Source of the DNA: Anaerolineales bacterium HSG25
GTDB lineage: Bacteria; Chloroflexota; Anaerolineae; 4572-78; J111
Length of the DNA stretch: 64,000 nt
Reading direction: 5' to 3'
Assembly: GCA_030377865.1 (NCBI GenBank)
Contig: JAUCGA010000013.1
Location: forward strand, 1-64,000
Part shown: positions 9,518-18,090 of the stretch, in pieces
Layout of the letters: each line of letters starts with the position of its first letter
Numbering within the stretch: the stretch's first letter is position 1
Position numbers and translations under genes: made by a program
Notes under the pieces: model-generated
What the model was told of the DNA's origin: nothing
Databases searched by the model: none
The model's input: only the letters and a program-made list of their open reading frames with translations

Positions 9518-10592
9518 TCGAATTTATATAGACAATTACAAATGTTGTGTCAACTTAGATATCAAATTTGATTCTATTAACCTTTTTTTAGGTGATAATG
9601 GAGCTGGAAAATCAACTATCTTCGAGGTCTTACGTAAGATTCAGGGGCTTGTCGGTCGAGGTCAAGAAATTTCTGAGTTGTTTTCCATAAAAAATCTGAC
9701 ACAATGGCAAAAAACATCAAAACAACACTTTGAAATTGAATTACAAGGTAATCGGGGAATGTATAAATACGAGTTAGAGATTGGGTACGAACGTTCTCGT
9801 TCACTGGCTCATATTAGCCAAGAAAAACTGTGTTTCAATGAAAACTGTTTGATTAGCTTTGTGGATGGTGATGCACAGCTTTATCTCGATGATTATTCCG
9901 AAGGGCCATTGTATCCATTTGACTGGAACAGATCTGCGGTTGGTTCATTACCCGAACGTAGCGATAATACAAAGTTGACATGGTTTAAAAACCAGCTTAA
10001 AAAATTCATTATTGTACAGATAAATCCTATGAAAATGGAAAGTGAAAGCGAGCAGGAAGCGGAGTTCTTGAATTTTCAATCCAGTAATTTTATAGATTGG
10101 TATAGACAGATTTCACAAAATCAGGGAAAAGCTTTTGAAATTACAGATGCTCTAAAGAATGTTATTGATGGTTTCAAATATTTTGAGTTAGAGAAAGTGA
10201 GCGAGAACAACAGACTACTGAAGGTTCAAATATCTGACTTCCAATACTACTTTCATGAACTCTCTGATGGACAGCGTACATTGATAACGCTATACGCTCT
10301 CCTTCATTTTTCTCGAGATCAGAACGTTATATTATGTATTGATGAACCTGAGAACTTTATTTCTTTACCGGAAATTCAACCTTGGTTGTCTACCTTACAC
10401 GACTTTTGTGTTGACGGGAAGTTGCAGTCGCTTTTAATTTCACATCATCCTGAACTGATTAACTATCTGGCTGATTCAGTTGGCCTCTGGTTTGAGCGCA
10501 ATCAAAATTCACCAGTTCAGGTAAAAGCTGTATCAAATAATGGTGGCTTAACTATCTCAGAACTCATGGCACGGGGCTGGCTCAATGAGTAG
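9507..10592 (+). CDS. ABC/RecF-like AAA ATPase, putative defence protein
   Basis: A 361-residue P-loop ATPase of the AAA_15/AAA_21 (RecF/OLD-like) type. Walker A GDNGAGKST lies near residues 28-36. The ABC signature ELSDGQRTLITL lies near 251-262 and Walker B VILCIDEPEN near 274-283. A switch His is in LLISHHPELI near 312-321. The start at 9507 is chosen over 9453 because a GGAG lies 6 nt upstream and the fold begins at once (MFNRIYIDNY). It overlaps the nucleotidyltransferase remnant upstream and the TOPRIM-like gene downstream by 8 nt. AT-rich codon use differs from the glycan genes. The pair resembles RloAB, PARIS or AbiL-type ATPase-plus-effector systems, by inference only. Confidence 0.85.
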   Translation: MMFNRIYIDNYKCCVNLDIKFDSINLFLGDNGAGKSTIFEVLRKIQGLVGRGQEISELFSIKNLTQWQKTSKQHFEIELQGNRGMYKYELEIGYERSRSLAHISQEKLCFNENCLISFVDGDAQLYLDDYSEGPLYPFDWNRSAVGSLPERSDNTKLTWFKNQLKKFIIVQINPMKMESESEQEAEFLNFQSSNFIDWYRQISQNQGKAFEITDALKNVIDGFKYFELEKVSENNRLLKVQISDFQYYFHELSDGQRTLITLYALLHFSRDQNVILCIDEPENFISLPEIQPWLSTLHDFCVDGKLQSLLISHHPELINYLADSVGLWFERNQNSPVQVKAVSNNGGLTISELMARGWLNE

Positions 10593-11136
10593 GCGTAAAG
10601 TTAACTTGGTAATAATTTGCGAGGATGTGCAACAAAGTAGCTTTGCTCGCCGATATTTGATAAAACGTGGGTTTCATAATAGAAAAATTCGTATTATCAA
10701 GTGTCCTGCGGGGGCTATGTCTGGAGAGCAATTTGTTCGTAGACAACTTATTAGTGAAGTAAAATTATATCGTAAAAAAAGTAGTTATGGGCAAGGAGGG
10801 ATTGCTCTTGTTGCACTTATTGATGCAGATACCAAATCAGTTCAAGAACGCTTAGAACAAATTAATTCTGCCCTTGAACAAGAAGGGGTCGAAAGCATCA
10901 AACAGAATGAAAGAATTGCCATTTTTATACCAAAACGAAATATTGAGACTTGGATTCGATTCGCAAAAAATCGTAATAATACAGATGAAAATACCGTATA
11001 TTCAAAATTAAAGAAACCCAGAAGTTGTAGAGATGAAGTCGATTTATACGTTAACACAATTTGTAAAGATGGAATACCATCCGATGCTCTACCCTCTCTT
11101 GTTCATGCCTGTAATGAACTGGTGAAAATCCTCTAA
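10585..11136 (+). CDS. TOPRIM-like (DUF4276/RloB-like) effector partner
   Basis: A 183-residue basic protein whose start overlaps the ATPase end by 8 nt. Its layout suggests a small TOPRIM-type fold: an acidic residue early (IICEDVQQSS), a central strand ending LIDADTKSV with a D-x-D pair, and a later acidic residue in IPKRNIETWIRF, the E-x-W pattern common to DUF4276 and RloB-like proteins. In established ATPase/TOPRIM systems (OLD, PARIS, Gabija) the TOPRIM part is the nuclease or toxin. Here that role is inferred. The first acidic motif differs from the usual E-G-x-T-E, so activity is uncertain. Confidence 0.68.
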   Translation: MSRRKVNLVIICEDVQQSSFARRYLIKRGFHNRKIRIIKCPAGAMSGEQFVRRQLISEVKLYRKKSSYGQGGIALVALIDADTKSVQERLEQINSALEQEGVESIKQNERIAIFIPKRNIETWIRFAKNRNNTDENTVYSKLKKPRSCRDEVDLYVNTICKDGIPSDALPSLVHACNELVKIL

Positions 11137-11138
11137 AA

Positions 11139-12077
11139 ATGACTCGTATTGAATTAAACAAAGTACCTATTCTTATTACATGGGATGTTGATCCTGATCT
11201 TTGGCTACCGTTGGAAAAACGACGTTGGGCCTTAGAGACCGCCATGAATCTCTGTCATGACCAAGCGATTCCAGCCACCTTCTACATTACCGCTCAACCG
11301 GCCAATATCTACCAAACTCAATTTAAAACTCTCAAAGCCCAACAGCATGAGATTGGTTGTCACGGTTGGACACATGGTACCGAAGAAAATTATGATCGTA
11401 TGTCGTCTCAAAAACAGCGACTTTACATTAAACTGGCGACAGAATATCTCCAAGCCATCACTGGCGAGACGCTTCGGGCTTTTCGTAGTCCGCGCGTCAA
11501 AACTTCGGCCATCACCCAAAATATCTTGGCAGAACAAGGCTATCTCTCTGACAGTTCTGTTTGTTCACAACGAGCCGATTTGATCAGTTCCAATCTGGTT
11601 AATACCGATTGGTTGCTGGCTCCACGGCGACCCTACCACCCTCAAACCAACCATGCCTTTAAGGCCGGAGATTTACCGATTTGGCAAGTGCCGATTTCTG
11701 CAATGGCCTTACCATTTATCTCATCAACGATGCAGGTGTTAGGTGTAGCACCGATGAAGCGCTTCTTTGATTTGTTGTATCAAGAGGCTAAATATACGGG
11801 CAAGCCGATTATCTATCTGGCTCATCCGATTGAGTTTGTGGGGCGTTCTGGGAAGAATCGGAAACGGAGTTGGAAGGCGCAATTAAAGCCGCAATATTTC
11901 ACCCCAACCTATATTCGAGCGCATGGAATACGATTGCGAAATTTGCTGTATCGTTTTACCCCCGTCGATTTTTTAGGATTTACCATTGAACTATTTGCTT
12001 ACATGGCCTCATTTCCAGATGTAACCTTTATGACCATGACCGATTACATAAATAAAATAGATGAAAAAACCATTTGA
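11139..12077 (+). CDS. Polysaccharide deacetylase (NodB-like)
   Basis: A 312-residue NodB-homology deacetylase, expected to remove N- or O-acetyl groups from a sugar with a divalent metal. Motif 1 is TWDVDPD (residues 12-18), a DxD version of the usual TFDDG. Motif 2 HGWTHG supplies the two metal-binding His. Motif 3 is FRSPRVKTSA. No signal peptide is visible, so it may act on a lipid-linked intermediate in the cytoplasm. It starts 2 nt after the TOPRIM-like gene and its 3' end overlaps the next glycosyltransferase by 17 nt. It resembles deacetylases of exosortase-type polysaccharide loci. Confidence 0.85.
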   Translation: MTRIELNKVPILITWDVDPDLWLPLEKRRWALETAMNLCHDQAIPATFYITAQPANIYQTQFKTLKAQQHEIGCHGWTHGTEENYDRMSSQKQRLYIKLATEYLQAITGETLRAFRSPRVKTSAITQNILAEQGYLSDSSVCSQRADLISSNLVNTDWLLAPRRPYHPQTNHAFKAGDLPIWQVPISAMALPFISSTMQVLGVAPMKRFFDLLYQEAKYTGKPIIYLAHPIEFVGRSGKNRKRSWKAQLKPQYFTPTYIRAHGIRLRNLLYRFTPVDFLGFTIELFAYMASFPDVTFMTMTDYINKIDEKTI

Positions 12078-13101
12078 ATATCAGTCTAAACCGTTTCCTA
12101 AACTGAATTTGAAAGCTTTATTTCTGGTCTGGGCTTACCCCCAAGGCTCGCACCGTAGTCAATTAATGGCTGAGACGTTGGGCATGCCGGTGGAGCATGT
12201 CTACTTTATGCGTCGGCAAGGCTATCTCTCCGCCTTGCTGAAATATCCCATGCAAAGCCTAAAAACACCGTGGGTGATATTACGTCATCGGCCTAGTGTA
12301 GTATTTGTCCAGAATCCACCGGTTTTTGGGGCGTTGATTGTCTATCTGTGGGGTTTGTTGACTGGCACTCGCTTCATCATCGATTCCCACACCGATGCCC
12401 TTTTGGCCTCATGGTGGGAATGGAGTTTGCCCCTCCATCGCTTTTTATCACACCGAGCCATCACCACACTCGTCACCAATGAGCATTTGTACAAAGTGGT
12501 GGCCGATTGGGATGTGTCGGCCTTTATTCTGGTTGACCCGCCGACCACCCATGCCGAGCGGATACCGGTTCCACTAGATGGCGACTTTAATGTGGTCTTG
12601 GTCAGTACGGCCTCCTACGATGAACCGATTGAAGCCGTTTTGACTGCCGCGGCTAATCTGTCGGAGATTCAGTTCCACATAACCGGTAATTTTGACAACA
12701 CCCCCCATCATCAGGGAGTTAAAGAACGCGCTCCGAGCAATGTCCGTTTTACCGGCTACGTGCCTGATGATGAGTTCTACGGCCTGCTGGATGCGGCTGA
12801 TATCGTCATGTCGCTCACCACCGAAGACCACACCATTCAAAGTGGCGCGTCGGAGGCGTTGTGGCTGGGTAAGCCGGTCATCACCTCCGATTGGCCGGTG
12901 TTACGGCATTATTTTAGTAAAGGAGCGATGCTAGTTGATAATAGCGCCGGTTCGATTCAGCAAGCGATTGAAACGATTCGGGATAATCAGCCCCAGTTTC
13001 AGGCCGATATTATGGCCTTGCAAGCGCAACGTCGCCAAGAATGGTGGGAACGGGCCAATCTGTTAACTGGTTTGATTCTGCAAAATCTAAAAGAGTGCTG
13101 A
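12061..13101 (+). CDS. Glycosyltransferase, GT4-like
   Basis: A 346-residue GT-B glycosyltransferase. The N-terminal domain holds VVFVQNPPVFGALIVYLWG and RFIIDSHTDALL, typical of GT4 enzymes. The C-terminal donor domain shows VRFTGYVPDDEFYGLLDAAD, then the acidic motif SGASEALWLGKPVITSD. Its start overlaps the deacetylase by 17 nt. The stop TGA (13099-13101) comes from a 72-bp inserted element. Before insertion, the frame would have continued through KACFATRSI to a TGA 1 nt before the next gene's ATG. The loss of about nine C-terminal residues should be harmless. The sugar specificity is unknown. Confidence 0.85.
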   Translation: MKKPFEYQSKPFPKLNLKALFLVWAYPQGSHRSQLMAETLGMPVEHVYFMRRQGYLSALLKYPMQSLKTPWVILRHRPSVVFVQNPPVFGALIVYLWGLLTGTRFIIDSHTDALLASWWEWSLPLHRFLSHRAITTLVTNEHLYKVVADWDVSAFILVDPPTTHAERIPVPLDGDFNVVLVSTASYDEPIEAVLTAAANLSEIQFHITGNFDNTPHHQGVKERAPSNVRFTGYVPDDEFYGLLDAADIVMSLTTEDHTIQSGASEALWLGKPVITSDWPVLRHYFSKGAMLVDNSAGSIQQAIETIRDNQPQFQADIMALQAQRRQEWWERANLLTGLILQNLKEC

Positions 13102-13169
13102 AAACTCCGCAGAACTCATCCATGTAGTCATCAGATGAATAGACTATCTGTGTTGTGCGGAGTCTTCAG
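13098..13169. mobile_element. 72-bp MITE-like insertion with 9-bp target duplication
   Basis: The termini are inverted repeats: CTGAAAACTCCGCAGAAC at the left, and CTGAAGACTCCGCACAAC when the right end is read on the other strand (16 of 18 identical). The exact 9-bp direct repeat AAAAGAGTG lies immediately outside both ends (13089-13097 and 13170-13178). The element interrupts the end of the upstream glycosyltransferase frame and separates it from the Alg14-like gene. Confidence 0.85.
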
Positions 13170-13210
13170 AAAAGAGTGCAAAGCTTGCTTTGCCACAAGG
13201 AGTATATGAC

Positions 13211-13684
13211 ATGAAGGTTTTAGTCGTGTTGGGTGACGGCGGACACTCCACCGAGATGCTCAAACTGGTCGAACTATTGGGCGCTGAGTACGAATATCAA
13301 TATATGATCACTACCAATGACCATATTTCTGAGGGTAAAATTGAATATCAGGGACCGATTTATCGTGTTCCTTTACCGTTGGATAAACCCTCAATTGGTC
13401 GCAATCCATTTCGGATGATTCGCGGAATTTTGAGCCAATTTACCGTGCTAGTGCGCTGTCGTCCTAAAGCAATTTTAAGTACTGGAGCCAATATCGCCAT
13501 CCCCATATCGACCTTTGGGCGACTGTTTGGGGTGAAAGTGATTCACGTGGAAACTGGCTCGCGCGTCTACAAAATGTCATCGACAGGTAAAGTCATGTAT
13601 CGTATTGCCAATAAATTTTTTGTACAATGGGAACCTTTGCAAGAAAAATATCCCAAAGCAATTTATGCAGGCAGGTTATTATGA
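13211..13684 (+). CDS. Alg14/PssD-like glycosyltransferase subunit
   Basis: A 157-residue protein of the Alg14 / PssD / EpsE family, the membrane-anchoring and acceptor-binding half of a two-part GT28-type glycosyltransferase. It opens with VLVVLGDGGHSTEMLKL, the family's GxGGHxxEM motif. The middle strand carries STGANIAIPISTFGRLFG, and IHVETGSRV near the end. The ATG at 13211 is preferred over 13190 because AAGGAG lies 8 nt upstream. Its stop overlaps the start of the next gene by 4 nt (ATGA); that gene begins with the matching Alg13/PssE-like catalytic domain. Together they should add a sugar to a lipid-linked primer. Confidence 0.87.
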   Translation: MKVLVVLGDGGHSTEMLKLVELLGAEYEYQYMITTNDHISEGKIEYQGPIYRVPLPLDKPSIGRNPFRMIRGILSQFTVLVRCRPKAILSTGANIAIPISTFGRLFGVKVIHVETGSRVYKMSSTGKVMYRIANKFFVQWEPLQEKYPKAIYAGRLL

Positions 13685-15384
13685 TTTTTGTCACTATCGG
13701 TACTACTGAATTTGATGCCCTTATTGAGACTATGGATAAACTCAGCACAGAACTGTCTGAGCCGGTGGTCATGCAGATTGGGCGTAGTCGCTATGAGCCG
13801 AAACATTGCGACTATTTTCGCTTTGTTCCTTCTCTAACACCCTATTATGAGCAGGCTTCGGTGGTTATCTCTCATGGCGGGTTAGGGATTCTGACCGAGG
13901 TGATGAATCGACAGTTGCCTTTGATTGCGGTGGAAGACCCGAATCAGCCGGATCGACATCAGCAACAAATTTTGCAAATCTGGTCAGAGAACAAACATCT
14001 TGTTTGGTGCCAAGATTTAGGTAAAATCACTTCGGCAATTATACAAGCCAAAGCTGAGTTAGACCCTTATCAAGCTCCAGAATGTACCGTCCATACCCAT
14101 ATTAAGGATTATCTGAAGCAAATTGAGCCTAAAAAAGTATCACATACTACCTCTAAAAAACGGGTTTGCGTCATTCGATTATCAACTTATTTTGGTGATA
14201 TGTCGGTTCAGCGTGAAGTAGCGACATTGCATGACGCGGGGTACGAAACCCATGTGATATGTATGGATGCCTTGTTGAGTGAACGGGTTGAAGGGGAGGT
14301 GTATCAACGGGAGTTAACTGTTGATGGAATCCATGTCCATCGTATGCCAACGAGACGCAAAAAACAGGGCTTAGTTCGGTACATGTTTGACTATGTCTCG
14401 TTTTTCCTTTTAGCCGCGCTCAAAGTGACCCAGCTCCATGTAGAACGTCCGTTTGATGTGATTCAGGTCAACACCATGCCCGACTTTCTGATTTTTGTGG
14501 CTCTCATTCCCAAGCTGATGGGGGCGAAACTGGTAGTCATGATGCAAGAACCTGTACCAGAGTTGTGGGAAACCATGCGAGGTACACCTCCACCCAAGCC
14601 GATTAAATGGATGGAGCAAGGCGCGTTGATGTTTGCTAACCGAGCTTTAACCGTCACCCAACAACTTAAGGATGCCTACGTGTCGCGGGGAGCGCGGGCT
14701 GATAAGATTTCGGTTATCTTAAATGTGCCTGAGATGCGTTTTTTGGCCTCCGATGATAAAAATCCACCCGAACTGCCCGAACTACCCGAACTACCAACGG
14801 GCATACCAACGGGTGTCTCCTCATCTGATGATCATTTTACTCTGATATGTCATGGTGCGGTTGAAAAACGGTACGGACATGATACAATGTTGGGAGCGGT
14901 TTCCTTATTGCGGTCACAGATTCCTAACTTGCGTTTGAAGATATTGGGCGCGGGGAGTTATGAAGATGAGTTTGTGGCGCAAATTAAACAGTTGGGCTTG
15001 GCAGAACAGGTTCAGTTCTTAGGTTGGGTGACTCTAGAGCAGATGGTGCAGGAAATTCAAGCCGCAGATGTGGGCATTGTGGCCCAAAAATCATCACCCT
15101 ACTCAAATTTGGTGCAAACCAATAAAATGTATGAATATATCGCCTTCAAAAAGCCAGTTTTGGCCTCTCGCTTAAGAGCGGTCGAGGCTTATTTTAATTC
15201 TGAAGCGTTACAGTATTTCGAGCCAAACAATCCACAAAGTTTGGCCGAGCAAATACTATATTTGTATAAAAATCCGAATCGACGAGAAGCATTGGTCAAT
15301 AATGCTTATGAGTTATATGAACATTACCAATGGGACAATCAGAAACAGATATATCTATCAACATTTGAAGTATTAGTACGATGA
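13681..15384 (+). CDS. Alg13/PssE-like domain fused to GT4 glycosyltransferase
   Basis: A 567-residue two-enzyme fusion. Residues 1-150 match Alg13/PssE: MIFVTIGTTEFDALIE at the start and VVISHGGLGILTEVM, the donor-binding SHGG motif. From about residue 160 a full GT4 enzyme follows: KKRVCVIRLSTYFGDMS, a donor domain from LICHGAVEKRYGHD, and a late QTNKMYEYIAFKKPVLASR. The GT4 part has a Pro-rich insert PELPELPELPTGIPTG near residues 361-376, encoded by DNA that also occurs as an intergenic repeat. The start at 13681 overlaps the Alg14-like stop (ATGA), consistent with complex formation. The fusion would perform two consecutive sugar additions. Confidence 0.87.
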   Translation: MIFVTIGTTEFDALIETMDKLSTELSEPVVMQIGRSRYEPKHCDYFRFVPSLTPYYEQASVVISHGGLGILTEVMNRQLPLIAVEDPNQPDRHQQQILQIWSENKHLVWCQDLGKITSAIIQAKAELDPYQAPECTVHTHIKDYLKQIEPKKVSHTTSKKRVCVIRLSTYFGDMSVQREVATLHDAGYETHVICMDALLSERVEGEVYQRELTVDGIHVHRMPTRRKKQGLVRYMFDYVSFFLLAALKVTQLHVERPFDVIQVNTMPDFLIFVALIPKLMGAKLVVMMQEPVPELWETMRGTPPPKPIKWMEQGALMFANRALTVTQQLKDAYVSRGARADKISVILNVPEMRFLASDDKNPPELPELPELPTGIPTGVSSSDDHFTLICHGAVEKRYGHDTMLGAVSLLRSQIPNLRLKILGAGSYEDEFVAQIKQLGLAEQVQFLGWVTLEQMVQEIQAADVGIVAQKSSPYSNLVQTNKMYEYIAFKKPVLASRLRAVEAYFNSEALQYFEPNNPQSLAEQILYLYKNPNRREALVNNAYELYEHYQWDNQKQIYLSTFEVLVR

Positions 15385-15461
15385 GGAATGAACCAAGTTT
15401 GCTCTAAAACTTTGCTACCTGTAGCAATTCGGTGTAATATCATCACACTTCAAAAGTTAGT

Positions 15462-15621
15462 CAGAAGTTTATCATTTCAACATGATTAAAACAACATCTG
15501 ACGGATTAACGGGATTGACAGGATTACAAGCGAAAAAATCCTGTTAATCTTGTTAATCTTGTCAAAAAATGCTTTTGATTTTGTCAGTATGTCAGGTCAT
15601 GAATGAATCGACAAACTTTTG
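15462..15621 (+). mobile_element. 160-bp MITE-like element, family C, copy A
   Basis: The element starts CAGAAGTTTATC and its other end reads CAAAAGTTTGTC on the opposite strand, a 12-bp inverted terminus with two mismatches. The 6-bp repeat GTTAGT abuts both ends (15456-15461, 15622-15627). The interior carries runs of GGATTAACGGGATTGACAGG-like sequence. A second copy in reverse orientation is at 48587-48749. Confidence 0.8.
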
Positions 15622-15647
15622 GTTAGTATATCTGGTGAGTAAACATT

Positions 15648-16928
15648 ATGAATCCGATAACATTAGCAATTCATGGTAAAGGTGTCCGTAAAGCTGTTGA
15701 GCGTGGATTGAATATCGTAGGACGATATGGGTTTAATACCCGCAAAATGGATCAATCGCTTAATCAATTTACAAATGTGTTACATCGTTTTGATTGTAAC
15801 GCTACTTTTCCAATCACGACAGTCGCGGCTCGACGGCATATAGAACTTGTAAAGAAATATCAAGATAAAGGTATCGAATTTGCGGTGCACGGGTTGCGTC
15901 ATCTGGATCACTCGGAACTTGATTATGAGGATCAGCAATCTCAACTAGCACAAGCACTTCAAATATTTAAACAGAACACCATTCAGGTTCAAGGATTTCG
16001 GGGACCCTATTTGAGGTGGAATGGTGATACTTTGTCAGTTTTAAGAGAAAATGGGTTTATTTATGATAGTAGTGCTAGTTTAACTTGGGACGTGGTTGGT
16101 GAATATGATACGCCGAGCTATCAGCATGTTCTTCAGTTTTACGGGGCAAGATCTGCTACAAATTACCCCTCATTACCTGTTTTAGATAATCAAGTCGTGC
16201 GTATTCCCTATAGTCTTCCTGATGATGAGGCGTTGGTTGAACGGCTTGATTTGCCTCCTGAGTCGATGAAAGAGGTATGGCTTGAGATATTGAGTCGAAC
16301 TCATCGTCTTGGTGAGATATTTACGATTGGCTTGCATCCAGAGCGAATATATTTCTGTCAAGAAGCCTTAGAAGCTGTATTAGCCACAGTCGAAAAATTA
16401 GAACCAGCAGTATGGGTTGCTCGTTTAGATGAAATTGCCACATGGTGGTCAGAACGTACTCAAACCAGAGTTGAAATAACCGATATAGATCATGAAGAAT
16501 TTCGTATAGATGTAAGTGGCCCTGAAGGATTAACAATTTTAGCGCGTGGTGTAGAAGTAAATGGCCCAACAGAGCCTTGGTTTAGAAGTTATGATCAGAT
16601 TCAAACTAACGAATTTAATGTTATTGCTCAACGAAGACCATTTATTGGTCTTGACCCGCATGCATCTCCTAAATTAGCGAGTTTTTTACGTCAGCAGGGG
16701 TATATCATTGAGTATAGCACTAAGCGAGAATTATACGCTTACTATTTTGACCAACCGCAGTTTGTTCCTCGTCATAAACGATTTTTGTTGGCTCAAATCG
16801 AAGGTACGAATTTTCCTCTAGTACGCTTGAGCCGTTGGCCGAATGGTACTCAAAGTGCCATTTCTATTACTGGAGACATTGACGCGTTATCAGTATGGGA
16901 CTATTTTTTACGCTTATTTGGAAGATAG
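15648..16928 (+). CDS. Polysaccharide deacetylase family protein
   Basis: A 426-residue protein with a NodB-like core in residues 1-270. Visible are the AVHGLRHLDHSEL motif (metal-binding His), the RGPYLRWNGDT motif and a late IGLHPERIYF. The usual Asp-Asp motif 1 is not seen at the N-terminus. The C-terminus ends SAISITGDIDALSVWDYF, which looks like a NodB motif 1 (xTGDxDA). This suggests a rearranged domain order, or that the N-terminal metal Asp is supplied from the C-terminal end. The middle part (about 280-400) has no recognised domain. It starts the second half of the glycan operon, just after a family C element, and is followed by three FemAB-like genes. Confidence 0.75.
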   Translation: MNPITLAIHGKGVRKAVERGLNIVGRYGFNTRKMDQSLNQFTNVLHRFDCNATFPITTVAARRHIELVKKYQDKGIEFAVHGLRHLDHSELDYEDQQSQLAQALQIFKQNTIQVQGFRGPYLRWNGDTLSVLRENGFIYDSSASLTWDVVGEYDTPSYQHVLQFYGARSATNYPSLPVLDNQVVRIPYSLPDDEALVERLDLPPESMKEVWLEILSRTHRLGEIFTIGLHPERIYFCQEALEAVLATVEKLEPAVWVARLDEIATWWSERTQTRVEITDIDHEEFRIDVSGPEGLTILARGVEVNGPTEPWFRSYDQIQTNEFNVIAQRRPFIGLDPHASPKLASFLRQQGYIIEYSTKRELYAYYFDQPQFVPRHKRFLLAQIEGTNFPLVRLSRWPNGTQSAISITGDIDALSVWDYFLRLFGR

Positions 16929-16968
16929 GTCTAATTAATAATGTACTACTATTTCAGAGGTAGATATT

Positions 16969-17982
16969 ATGGATTTAAAGGTTGTTCGGACATTACCAAA
17001 AAAAATATGGCGTGATTTTATTGATAAGCATGACCAAAGTAATATTTTTCATACACCTGAAATGTTTGATGTATTTAAGAATACAGAGGGTCATACTCCT
17101 ATGTTATGGGCGGCTGTTGACAAAACTGGTGTACCATTAGCTCTCTTCCTACCTGTTTATGTTACGTTGAAAGATGGACTACTACAGTGGTTGACCACTA
17201 GAGCCGTTGTTTATGGGGGTATACTGTGTCATTCTAACCAACGAGGGATAGATGCTCTTGGTTTGTTATTGCAAAATTACAGAAATGAGGCAAAAAAAAA
17301 TATTTTATTTACAGAGATACGTAACTTGTCTGATGCAACGGAGTTGCAAACAGTACTGCAAAAACACATATTTACTTATGAAGATCATTTGAATTATCTT
17401 ATTAACTTAAATACATCTCAGGATGAATTATGGCAACAAATGAGAAAAAGTGGTAAAAAAAGTGTTAAAGTAGCTCGTAAAAAAAATGTAGCTATTGAAG
17501 AGATGACAACCTTAGAGCAACTCGATATAGCCTATAGTATTATACTTGAGACCTATAATCGCTTACATGTTCCCTTGGCTAGTGTAAACCTTTTCAGAAA
17601 TGTATTTGAACTTTTATCTCCTAAAGGAATGTGTAGATTTTTGTTGATCAAAGTGGATAACCAATATGCAGGTGCACGGTTAACATTAACTTATAAACAT
17701 CGTATTATCGCTTGGTACGCCACCACAAAACGAGAATTTTCCTCATGCCGTCCTAATGAATTTTCTGTATGGAATATGTTAGAATGGGGACAGGAAAATG
17801 ACTATCACTTATTTGATTTTGGTGGTGCGGGTAAACCTAATGAACCGTACGGACCTCGGGACTTTAAGGCTAAATTTGGGGGTGATTTGGTAAACTATGG
17901 TCGCAATGTGTGTGTTCATCATCCCCATTTACTAAAGATGAGTAAAGCAGGCTTTGAGATAACTCGACGTTTTTATTTTTAA
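16969..17982 (+). CDS. FemAB-like aminoacyl/acyltransferase, copy 1
   Basis: A 337-residue protein of the FemAB / BioF2-like GNAT superfamily (two GNAT folds). The second half carries the hallmark FDFGGAGKPNEPYGPRDFKA and KFGGDLVNYGRN, also typical of FemAB proteins from exopolysaccharide loci. FemAB enzymes transfer amino acids from aminoacyl-tRNA to peptidoglycan; those in polysaccharide clusters may aminoacylate a glycan, which is inference. It is a paralogue of the next gene, aligned from the first residue. The coding sequence is noticeably AT-rich with A-runs, unlike the older-looking glycosyltransferase genes, which may mean separate acquisition. Confidence 0.8.
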   Translation: MDLKVVRTLPKKIWRDFIDKHDQSNIFHTPEMFDVFKNTEGHTPMLWAAVDKTGVPLALFLPVYVTLKDGLLQWLTTRAVVYGGILCHSNQRGIDALGLLLQNYRNEAKKNILFTEIRNLSDATELQTVLQKHIFTYEDHLNYLINLNTSQDELWQQMRKSGKKSVKVARKKNVAIEEMTTLEQLDIAYSIILETYNRLHVPLASVNLFRNVFELLSPKGMCRFLLIKVDNQYAGARLTLTYKHRIIAWYATTKREFSSCRPNEFSVWNMLEWGQENDYHLFDFGGAGKPNEPYGPRDFKAKFGGDLVNYGRNVCVHHPHLLKMSKAGFEITRRFYF

Positions 17983-17999
17983 ATTGATTTTTAGATACG

Positions 18000-18090
18000 G
18001 GTAGTGGTGCAAAAGTAGTGGTGCGACTTTACTATCTACCCGCAAGCTCAGAGCTTGCGGGTAGATGACCACTACATGTGCAGGACTACC
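18000..18090 (+). mobile_element. MITE-like 91-bp element, family A, copy 2
   Basis: Same length and ends as the copy at 263-353: starts GGTAGTGGTGCA and ends TGCAGGACTACC. A central hairpin lies at 18036-18064 (CTACCCGCAAGCTC arm). The perfect 8-bp direct repeat TAGATACG abuts both ends (17992-17999, 18091-18098). It lies between the two FemAB-like paralogues. Confidence 0.87.
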
